From Lachnospiraceae bacterium 10-1 (GTDB lineage Bacteria; Bacillota; Clostridia; Lachnospirales; Lachnospiraceae), in contig KE159821.1 in assembly GCA_000403495.2 (NCBI GenBank), forward strand, positions 145,588 to 209,587: 64,000 nt of DNA, in the 5' to 3' direction. The notes beneath the pieces were generated by a model, which ran no database searches, had not been told where the DNA came from, and saw only the letters and a list, made by a program, of their open reading frames with translations. Position numbers and translations under genes: made by a program. This document shows, piece after piece, positions 50,147 to 56,729 of this stretch. The number at the start of each line of letters is the position of its first letter. Within the stretch, counting starts at the first letter, position 1.

Positions 50147-50512
50147 CTAATCCGGAACTACTCCCTTTTCCTCCAGAATATGCCCCATGCCGTTTGCTTT
50201 CAGATAATCAATCCCTATATGCTGCATGATCCTTAATGCCTCCAGTATCTCCCTTCCCATACCATCCGTTAAGGAATATTCCACATGGAGCGGGTACCCC
50301 TCATAGGACTTTTTTTCCACAAATCCGTAATCCATCAGTTCCTTTAACTGCTCCAACAACATTTTCTGTGTAATGCCGTCTATATCCCGCTCCAGCTTCG
50401 CCAGGGATGTTGCCCCTAAACGCAGCCGCCATAAGATGATCGGTTTCCATTTCCCTTTGATCATGTCATGCACCAGTTCCAAAGGGCAGGTATATTCTGT
50501 CCTCATTTTCAT
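50147..50512 (-). CDS. HxlR-family transcription regulator
   Basis: 121 residues from the ATG at 50510-50512. The family core is complete: TEYTCPLELVHDMIKGKWKPIILWRL, LGATSLAKLERDIDGITQKMLLEQLKEL, VEYSLTDGMGREI. The N-terminal Cys (TCPLE) is the residue that senses oxidants or aldehydes in several HxlR proteins. It probably controls itself and the PEBP gene downstream. Confidence 0.9.
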   Translation of the reverse strand: MKMRTEYTCPLELVHDMIKGKWKPIILWRLRLGATSLAKLERDIDGITQKMLLEQLKELMDYGFVEKKSYEGYPLHVEYSLTDGMGREILEALRIMQHIGIDYLKANGMGHILEEKGVVPD

Positions 50513-50710
50513 AGACGATGCCCCTTTCCGTTTCCTATTACTTCGACAGAAAACCGTTCCCGCTAAAGCAAAAGCATCCACTGAATTATACCATAAATAT
50601 TTTCTGTTTTTCACCCAATGTCACGAAACGACTATTTTTCGGGAATGGAAAGCAAAAAAGAGCCATTGACAGTCCTTGCCCTCCTGCTAACATTTTTCAA
50701 TTTTTCTGTA

Positions 50711-51201
50711 TACTAACAGGTAAAACCCCATACTATCACGGAAACTCATATACAAACACGAAAACTCCGAGCGGTTTCCGTGTTTGTATCATATACCCCG
50801 TTTTCCGACAGCATTTTCCGTCAAACTGATACCCTTTTCCGCAAAAACCAACAATATCCTACCCCTTTTTACCTTTCCGCTTTATACTATCACGGAAACC
50901 CCTGACTTTTGCGTGATAGTATACTTTTGCCTGATAGTACGATATTTTCCCTAATCGCCATCCTATCAGCGGCATCAAAAAACACAAAAATAGGGGTCCA
51001 CCACACACCGTGATGAACCCCACCAAGCCTTAAAACCCTTGATTTTAAGCCATTCTTCAATACTTTTGCCTGTTAGTACCAAAAATCCTATGGCATTATT
51101 TCTGAATAGCCGCCTGTGCCGCTGTTATACTTTGATGACTTTTACCCCTCTTTACCCCATTTACCCCACCCAATTCGACATTCGACAAACGGGATTCGAC
51201 A
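50711..51201. repeat. Cluster of iteron-like repeats (origin-like intergenic region)
   Basis: The 718-base gap 50513-51231 has no convincing gene but several repeat families. Motif TACTAWCASGNAAAM occurs on the plus strand at 50711-50725, 50731-50745 and 50885-50899, and inverted at 50907-50921, 50925-50939 and 51064-51078; weaker copies (TACAAACACGNAAAC) lie at 50751-50765 and inverted at 50774-50788. Further on, TTTACCCC occurs at 51141, 51151 and 51160, and ATTCGACA at 51173, 51180 and 51194 (multiples of 7). Such arrays are typical of plasmid or integrative-element origins. Confidence 0.65.
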
Positions 51202-51231
51202 AAATCCCCTTGCGCTTTCACCGCACCGATG

Positions 51232-51384
51232 CTATTTTACCCGGTACTGCTCGGCTTCCTCATCCGTAAGTGGTCTACCTAACGCCTTTACCGCATCAAT
51301 CATTTTGCGCCACTCATAACGCTTTCCGTCTGACAGTTCCGTCAACCTGCCGTCTTTCGCATAATCAGCAATATCCTTTTCCAT
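51232..51384 (-). CDS. Small protein downstream of the DUF3800 gene
   Basis: 50 residues, MEKDIADYAKDGRLTELSDG at the start and RPLTDEEAEQYRVK at the end, beginning 18 bases after the DUF3800 stop and on the same strand. Length, charge and position suggest a cotranscribed partner or antidote of the DUF3800 protein. The ribosome site is moderate (GGGAG at longer spacing). Confidence 0.55.
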   Translation of the reverse strand: MEKDIADYAKDGRLTELSDGKRYEWRKMIDAVKALGRPLTDEEAEQYRVK

Positions 51385-51401
51385 TCCAACACACCTGCTC
51401 C

Positions 51402-52082
51402 CTACAAATGTTTCTTCAATAACGGCTTAAGATAGTTCTTTTTAAAGTCGCGTACTGAGCAGAAGAATTCCTGCTCTGACCTCGAAAATGAGTTGGATTC
51501 TGCTTTTTCCGCAAGTAACTCCATCGTACAGATCAGGTCAGCCGCCTGAAACAATTTATAATCTACCGGCTTCACTTTGCGGAACTCTACATGGGCATAA
51601 AGCGTATTAAAAACAGAAGTCAGAATTTTGGTAAGTTCAATCTGGCCATTGTCATAATAGATTATAATGCGGTTAAACTGCTCCCAAAAATTCTGATGAG
51701 CCTTAAGTATTCCTGCAATCGCTTTTGATATTCTCGCCGTTAACGTAATTACATCCGGGCATTCATCTTTTCTTATTTTTGCACAGCCATAACGGAAATC
51801 CAATTTACGGGCAAAATTAAATAATGCATTAAAAAGTCGTTTTCGTTCTTCCATAAGGTCATTGGCATAAACAGATTCCCTGCGGATTAGTGGCCCCGTA
51901 TGGATGGCGTGCTGCTTATATCCAATATTTGTCAAATGATTCTCCAAATCATCAATATTTTTGCTAATATCCACATCCTGATTATGTAAAACCATTGCAA
52001 CCAGATAAAATGGCGCATGAAAATCATATGGCCCAAAATCGCCCGATTCATCTATAAAAACACTTAAAATCTTTTCAGCCAT
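51402..52082 (-). CDS. DUF3800 protein (RNase H-like fold)
   Basis: 226 residues. N-terminal LSVFIDESGDFG contains the conserved D-E-S-G acidic cluster of DUF3800; NRIIIYYDNGQ and YKLFQAADLICTMELLAEK provide the later acidic residues (Asp in DNG and in QAADLI). The arrangement fits a metal-dependent RNase H-like nuclease. DUF3800 genes are frequent in mobile elements and are repeatedly preceded by structured RNAs, as appears to be the case here. Confidence 0.85.
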   Translation of the reverse strand: MAEKILSVFIDESGDFGPYDFHAPFYLVAMVLHNQDVDISKNIDDLENHLTNIGYKQHAIHTGPLIRRESVYANDLMEERKRLFNALFNFARKLDFRYGCAKIRKDECPDVITLTARISKAIAGILKAHQNFWEQFNRIIIYYDNGQIELTKILTSVFNTLYAHVEFRKVKPVDYKLFQAADLICTMELLAEKAESNSFSRSEQEFFCSVRDFKKNYLKPLLKKHL

Positions 52083-52114
52083 AGATTACTTCCTTCATCC
52101 CTCTCAGATTTCCC

Positions 52115-52200
52115 TAACAAAAATAGCGGGGAAATTCCCCGCCGTTCGGTGGACCAGGGTCTTTCGACCAGCCCAATCAGTGATATCACTGACTTATTTA
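52115..52200 (-). ncRNA. Structured RNA leader of the DUF3800 gene (DUF3800-type RNA motif candidate)
   Basis: Read on the minus strand, three hairpins follow the predicted transcription start: palindrome TCAGTGATATCACTGA (52177-52192), GGTC-GAAA-GACC with a GNRA loop (52158-52169), and GCGGGGAATTTCCCCGC (52126-52142) followed by TATTTTTG. The last is a good intrinsic terminator 44 bases before the start codon. Several RNA motifs upstream of DUF3800 genes have been described from comparative genomics by Breaker and Weinberg; I cannot tell which class, if any, this belongs to. Confidence 0.6.
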
Positions 52201-52207
52201 TATGTTA

Positions 52208-52236
52208 ATATTAACGGAAATATACCTCACTGTCAA
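52208..52236 (-). promoter_or_regulatory. Sigma-A promoter for the DUF3800 leader RNA
   Basis: On the minus strand a perfect -35 TTGACA (52231-52236) is followed after exactly 17 bases by TAATAT (52208-52213). Transcription should begin near 52200, at the edge of the first hairpin of the leader RNA. Confidence 0.75.
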
Positions 52237-52397
52237 TGATGTTCAGAAAAATTTTATAAATAACTTTGCGTACTATTTTTCATAATATATCAGAAAATGT
52301 CGGACGCTACAAGATGGTTTTCCGGCTTTTTTCTTTTTCCACTTGCAATCCAGCCAAAACAGAGGTAAGCTACGACACCACGGAAGGAGGGATTGGA

Positions 52398-52706
52398 TTG
52401 GAAAAGGATTCTGCATTATACCAATTGATGGATACCCGCATGCACAGCGTCATGAACGGTATCGTGAGCAGTGACGGGGAATATCAGGCGATTCTCCGAA
52501 GGTCGGATATATACTCCGGCGAACTGGACAGGATGGATTTATCAAAAGAAATCCGGCTGCTGATCGACCGCTACGTCAGCGAGCAGAACGCTCTCGGCTC
52601 CCGGTTTGGGATGCTCGCCTACCTGTTGGGATTTTCCGACTGCAAGGCCATGTTTTTAGGGAAATGCCTGCCGACAGAAGCAAAAGAAATGACCTCAGAA
52701 CTGTAA
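52398..52706 (+). CDS. Small helical protein at the recombinase flank (DUF6664-like)
   Basis: 102 residues from a TTG at 52398 that is preceded by GGAAGGAGG; the longer frame from 52266 lacks a ribosome site. The product (KDSALYQLMDTRMHSVMNGIV, then LSKEIRLLIDRYVSEQNALGSRFGMLAYLLGF) resembles small helical proteins often found in Lachnospiraceae conjugative elements, which I recall as DUF6664. Convergent with the serine recombinase gene. Function unknown. Confidence 0.6.
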   Translation: MEKDSALYQLMDTRMHSVMNGIVSSDGEYQAILRRSDIYSGELDRMDLSKEIRLLIDRYVSEQNALGSRFGMLAYLLGFSDCKAMFLGKCLPTEAKEMTSEL

Positions 52707-52770
52707 CCGCAAATCGGTGACAGGGCGGAAAGGCTGCCATGCATCCCTTCCGCCCTGTCCCTCTTTCGTT

Positions 52771-54483
52771 TTAAATGAATATCCACGCCTCCAGCTCCGC
52801 GTACCTGTTGGATTTCGACCACTGCGGGTGTTTCCTGAACCACGCCCGCTCGTCATCCGGCGTGACCGTTATCTTCTTAAAATAAACGGGGGAACCGGCA
52901 TCATCCAGTCCCCCTCCCGCATCGGGGCTTAAGTTTAAGAGCCACTCGAAGCGGTCTTCGTAAACCCTCACCCCTGACACATATTTATCCATTTCCTCTT
53001 CCGAAAACTCGCCATCCTCCGGCATGGAGAACTGCCCCATGAGCTTTTGCAGGTTTTCCAGCTTGCCGCTCACGTCCGCCTCCGTGGCGGGCTCCACGTC
53101 TCCGTACTGCGCCATCCGCTGCTCCAGTTCCGCGATCTTCTCCCCCACCTCCTGCTGCTTGCGGCTGAATACTTCCTTCGGTATCTCGTTGTTCATCCTC
53201 ATATCGAGCAGCGTCTCATATCTGCCCCACTCCTTTTTGAGCTGTTCCTCTATGACCTCCTTGTCACGCAGCACTTCCGACTGCTCCACCCCGGCGATGC
53301 CGCACCCCAGCACCGCCGCCGCGTCCAGGAGCGTTCCCTCCGGGTCATCGAAAACGGCGTGGAGGACTTTCTGCGCCATCGTGTACATCTTCCAGTCCTG
53401 CACCAGCGGCGAGCGGCAGACGTTCTCAATGCTCAGGCCGTTTTTCAGCCTTGCCGCAATGGTCCCCGTCCGGGTCTGGTCGTAGCACTTGTAGGTGTAG
53501 GTGATGAAGTCCGTCTTGGTATGCCACTTGGTCTTTGCGAAGGCGTGTCCGCACTGGCACCGCATCTTCCTGCGCCAGAGGTCGTCCGAATGGACGCCCT
53601 TGTTCTTCCGGCGCTGCCCCATCTGCGCGTCCTTTTCCGCCATCATCTTCTGTACCCTCTCGAACTCCTCCTTTGTGACGATGGGCTGGTGCTTCCCCTC
53701 CACGATGACGCGCTCCAGCTCCCCCTTGTTCTTCGCCCTTTTCTGTTCCAGGTAGTCCGGCACGTATTCCTTCCGGTATTCCAGCTCCCCGCAGTAGAGG
53801 CGGTTCTTTAAGATGTGGCCGACGGTGGCGTAATGCCACATCGTCTTCCCCATCGCCGTGCGGCGGCCTTCCTTTTCAAGCTGCTTCATGATCTTGTGGT
53901 AGCCGTTGCCCGCAAGGTACAGGTCGAATATCCTCCTGACCGTTTCCGCCTGTTCCTCATTGATGACGTATTCCGGCCCCACTTTATCATATCCAAGCAC
54001 GTTCCCGGTGCCGTAGACCACCCCGTTCTGGAAGGAGACCATCTGCCCCGCCTTCACCCGCATGGAGGTCTTTTTCGATTCGTTCTGCGCGAGGGTGGCC
54101 ATGATGGTCAGCCGAAGCTCCCCGTCCTCATCGTTCATGGTCCATATGCCGTCCTCGGTGAAATACACCTCAATCCCCATCCGCTTCAAGAGCCTCGTCT
54201 GCTGGAGGGTGTCCACCGTGTTCCTTGCGAACCTCGATACCTCCCTCGTGACGATTAAATCGAAATGGCCGTCCTTCGCGTCCTCCATCATCCGCACGAA
54301 GTTTTTCCGCTTGGATATGGAGGTGCCGGTGATCCCTTCATCGATGTACCGGCGGTACAATACCCAGTCCGGGTGCCTGTCTATCAGGTCATCGTAATAC
54401 TGCACCTGGTTCTCCAATGCTGAAAGCTGTGCCTCATGCTCTGTTGAAACCCTTGCATATATCGCAACTTTCCTTATGCGCAT
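52771..54483 (-). CDS. Large serine recombinase (integrase/resolvase)
   Basis: 570 residues from the second of two closely spaced ATGs (54481-54483), which has better distance from AAAGGAG; the first is at 54489. Catalytic domain: KVAIYARVSTEHEAQL with nucleophile Ser13, YIDEGITGTSISKRKNFVRMMEDA, TREVSRFARNTVDTL. Recombinase domain with GNGYHKIMKQLEKEGRRTAMGK, zinc-ribbon CQCGHAF...YKCYDQ, and a C-terminal coiled coil (EEQLKKEWGRYETLLDMRM). It should integrate or excise prophage 2. The leader carries copy D of the recurrent element. Confidence 0.93.
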   Translation of the reverse strand: MRIRKVAIYARVSTEHEAQLSALENQVQYYDDLIDRHPDWVLYRRYIDEGITGTSISKRKNFVRMMEDAKDGHFDLIVTREVSRFARNTVDTLQQTRLLKRMGIEVYFTEDGIWTMNDEDGELRLTIMATLAQNESKKTSMRVKAGQMVSFQNGVVYGTGNVLGYDKVGPEYVINEEQAETVRRIFDLYLAGNGYHKIMKQLEKEGRRTAMGKTMWHYATVGHILKNRLYCGELEYRKEYVPDYLEQKRAKNKGELERVIVEGKHQPIVTKEEFERVQKMMAEKDAQMGQRRKNKGVHSDDLWRRKMRCQCGHAFAKTKWHTKTDFITYTYKCYDQTRTGTIAARLKNGLSIENVCRSPLVQDWKMYTMAQKVLHAVFDDPEGTLLDAAAVLGCGIAGVEQSEVLRDKEVIEEQLKKEWGRYETLLDMRMNNEIPKEVFSRKQQEVGEKIAELEQRMAQYGDVEPATEADVSGKLENLQKLMGQFSMPEDGEFSEEEMDKYVSGVRVYEDRFEWLLNLSPDAGGGLDDAGSPVYFKKITVTPDDERAWFRKHPQWSKSNRYAELEAWIFI

Positions 54484-54500
54484 CTGCATCCGCTCCTTTC

Positions 54501-54544
54501 TTTTTTGGTAGTCTATTAATCACTCTGAAAGCCCGTAAAGTCAA
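54501..54544 (-). repeat. Recurrent leader element, copy D (promoter-like)
   Basis: Minus strand: TTGACTTTACGGGC, TTTCAGAGTGATTAATAGACTACC, then the AAAGGAG of the recombinase gene. The match to copy C over CAGAGTGATTAAT and the identical spacing place it in the same family. TTGACT is a near-perfect -35 box. Confidence 0.6.
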
Positions 54545-54580
54545 GCAATACGGGCGCTTTCTTCCTATATAAATGCCGCC

Positions 54581-55894
54581 TTACATTCGGGTGGTGAACG
54601 CAAGCGAAATCCAGCCGTCCCGCTTTTCCTGATAGGCTTTCAGCAGCCCCCAGCCGTCCTTTTCCTCAACCACGGTGAAAACGCCGACACCAGTAAATTT
54701 GCCCGTCTTGGGAAAATCCGTTCCGGGGCCACGGCGGATATTCAAATCGGGGATAGATACCCGCACCATGTAAGGTGCGGAAAGGGTGAGGCTCTCCATG
54801 AAATGCACTTTCCCTTCGCTGATGACCGCTTTCAGGATGGAGAGGATTTTCTCCCCATATTTCTCCCCTGCCGCCCAGCCCTTCCCCTGCGGATTCTCCT
54901 TCTGGCCGAGCCATTCCGCATATGGCGCACAGCCCCTTTTCACATAGCGGAAACGCGGGTCTATAAGTGCGTTCCGCAGCTTATCCGTGGAGGCATAGGC
55001 TTTGAGGTGCTGAATCTGCGCCCGGATGCCAAGCTGCGGTGTGTCAAAGGACAGCCCCGTTTTGCCCCTCTGCGTCACCCCAAGACCGCAGAAATTATTC
55101 TGCGAAAGAATGACCGCCGAGCCGGAGAAAGTGAAGTTCCCCGTTTCCAGACAGGACTGCGCAAAGGCCATATCACCCCTCACGCCCTCCGCCTCCCCTT
55201 CGGAAATATACAGCGGAATCATATCCAGAACGGACTGCGGCACGGACGGATTTTTCTTTTTCAGATAGGATTTCATCTGCTCCGAAGTCGCCGCCGCTTT
55301 CCCCATAATGGCGGTAAGGGAATCCGCCGCCAAACTTCCCTTCATCGCCGCCTTGATGTCTTTTCGGAACTGCCCCATCGACAATCCAAACTCAGACCAC
55401 AGATGCTCCACGTCCCCGTGGTTGCTGGCAATGCCTCTTTTACATCCCTCGCTGTGGCTGATGATAACTCCGTCCGCCATAGGGTCTAAGCCGAACTGCT
55501 GGCAGAGATATACGAATAATTCCACTGCATATCTGTAGGTGGCAAGCACATGGTTCTTCGTATTCTCACCGTTCCCGGTCTCCGTCCATGATGCGCCGCC
55601 TGCATATTTAATGGTAGAAGGCTCTGTCATTTCCACACCGATATGAGTATTGTTTGCGCCGCCTCCGCAGTGCCAGCCCCGGTGTTCCCACGGGAGCAGT
55701 TGGTACACATCCCCGTCCGGCTCTACGATGGCATGGACGCAGGCGTTTGCGTCAGCCCTGTTCCAGTTCTTCATGAACACATCCGCCTTCGGCTGCGGGC
55801 ATCCCACCGAATGGATCATAAGACCTTTCACGGTGATATGCTTCCCCGCTTTATAACAGCCGGACTCCGTAAGGTAATTCTGTTTTAAATTCAT
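54581..55894 (-). CDS. Endolysin: amidase, glucosaminidase-like and SH3 domains
   Basis: 437 residues. The N-terminal domain (to about 170) is an N-acetylmuramoyl-L-alanine amidase of the PGRP/amidase_2 type with zinc ligands around GLMIHSVGCPQ and ISHSEGCKRG. Residues about 215-350 form a glucosaminidase-type domain (EGVRGDMAFAQSCLETGNFTFSG). The last 70 residues are a bacterial SH3 domain (VSIPDLNIRRGPGTDFP) for wall binding. It digests peptidoglycan at the end of infection, together with the holin upstream. Confidence 0.92.
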   Translation of the reverse strand: MNLKQNYLTESGCYKAGKHITVKGLMIHSVGCPQPKADVFMKNWNRADANACVHAIVEPDGDVYQLLPWEHRGWHCGGGANNTHIGVEMTEPSTIKYAGGASWTETGNGENTKNHVLATYRYAVELFVYLCQQFGLDPMADGVIISHSEGCKRGIASNHGDVEHLWSEFGLSMGQFRKDIKAAMKGSLAADSLTAIMGKAAATSEQMKSYLKKKNPSVPQSVLDMIPLYISEGEAEGVRGDMAFAQSCLETGNFTFSGSAVILSQNNFCGLGVTQRGKTGLSFDTPQLGIRAQIQHLKAYASTDKLRNALIDPRFRYVKRGCAPYAEWLGQKENPQGKGWAAGEKYGEKILSILKAVISEGKVHFMESLTLSAPYMVRVSIPDLNIRRGPGTDFPKTGKFTGVGVFTVVEEKDGWGLLKAYQEKRDGWISLAFTTRM

Positions 55895-55919
55895 TCCATT
55901 TTCCTCTCTTTCCGCACGA

Positions 55920-55947
55920 AAAAGGCACCGCCGCAGCGATGCCCTTC
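55920..55947 (-). terminator. Hairpin with T-tract upstream of the endolysin gene
   Basis: On the minus strand an AAGGGCA.../TGCCTTTTT stem encloses CGC/GCG and is followed by T residues, giving a weak intrinsic terminator between the small basic gene and the endolysin. Its core (GGCACCGCC, then AGCGATGCC) also occurs in the prophage 1 hairpin at 10619-10654. Confidence 0.5.
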
Positions 55948-55961
55948 CAAAAATTATCCTG

Positions 55962-56129
55962 TTATCTTTCCATCCGTCTCAGCATGGCGCGGCACACCTG
56001 CCTCGCCCTCTTTTTCAGCGGGCGCTTCCACCTGCGGATGGATGCCGCTTTGGTATGGTTCCTCGACCAGCCGCCGAAATCCTCCAACGTGTACTTCCCA
56101 TGCATTTCCCTTTCACCGTATGCCCTCAT
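55962..56129 (-). CDS. Small basic phage protein
   Basis: 55 residues, ATG at 56127-56129 with GGAGG at seven bases and TAA at 55962-55964. The product starts MRAYGEREMHGKYTLEDFGG and ends in a strongly basic helix (RRWKRPLKKRARQVCRAML). It sits between holin and endolysin, with copy E of the leader element 34 bases upstream. Possibly a nucleic-acid-binding regulator of lysis; family unknown. Confidence 0.65.
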   Translation of the reverse strand: MRAYGEREMHGKYTLEDFGGWSRNHTKAASIRRWKRPLKKRARQVCRAMLRRMER

Positions 56130-56162
56130 CCTTAAGCCCTCCGTTCCTGTATTCCGGTTCCC

Positions 56163-56202
56163 CGGTCACAGACATCTTCGCTCTGAATAGGTCATATAGC
56201 AA
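56163..56202 (-). repeat. Recurrent leader element, copy E (promoter-like, degenerate)
   Basis: Minus strand: TTGCTATATGACC, then TTCAGAGCGAAGATGTC, followed 34 bases later by the small basic gene. The block order and spacing are as in copies A-D, but the downstream part is less conserved. Confidence 0.5.
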
Positions 56203-56266
56203 GAAAATATAAGCCGGTATGCTGCACAAATATTTGCGGAATCTCTTGTGAAATATAGCTGTGGGG

Positions 56267-56671
56267 TTATTCCCCTTTTTCCTCTCGTAACTGCTCCAGC
56301 ACGGCTTTCAGCTTCCCCGGAATGGGCAGCCCCGTCCTTGCGGCATTCTCTAAGATGGAAATGCCCTCATTGGAAAGGTAAAAGAAGATGACCGCCGTCC
56401 GCAGGACGCTCCCTTCCCCGATGATGTGCGTATCCACGATATGCCCCACCGCCACAAGGCTGAAAATAATAACCTTCTTAAAGATGCCCTTGAATCCCAC
56501 TTCGCTGGAGAGCTTCTTCTCCACCGCAGCCGCCATCAGCCCGGTGGCATAATCCACCACCACGAATACCACCAGTGCATAGAGGAAGCCGTCAAAGCCT
56601 CCCATGACCGCACCCAGCGCACCGCCGAGCGCCGCGAACGCATACTGCGCCGCCTCAATAAAATTCTTCAT
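56267..56671 (-). CDS. Phage holin (toxin secretion/phage lysis holin family)
   Basis: 134 residues with hydrophobic segments at about 15-45 (LGGALGAVMGGFDGFLYALVVFVVVDYATGLMAA), 66-84 and 90-105, and a charged C-terminus. The DYATGLMAA motif after the first helix pair is characteristic of the holin_4 family. It makes the membrane hole that releases the endolysin encoded downstream. Confidence 0.9.
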   Translation of the reverse strand: MKNFIEAAQYAFAALGGALGAVMGGFDGFLYALVVFVVVDYATGLMAAAVEKKLSSEVGFKGIFKKVIIFSLVAVGHIVDTHIIGEGSVLRTAVIFFYLSNEGISILENAARTGLPIPGKLKAVLEQLREEKGE

Positions 56672-56729
56672 TCCAATTCCTCCTTCTAAATCTGCATTAA
56701 AAAAACACCCCGTAAGGTGTAGTTACTGT

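Noticed and set aside
52266..52397. Longer N-terminus for the DUF6664-like gene
   Set aside because: No ribosome site at the upstream ATG; the TTG at 52398 follows GGAAGGAGG and gives a family-like start.
52706..52771. Attachment site of prophage 2 next to the recombinase
   Set aside because: Plausible position, but the other end is outside the window, so no repeated core can be identified.
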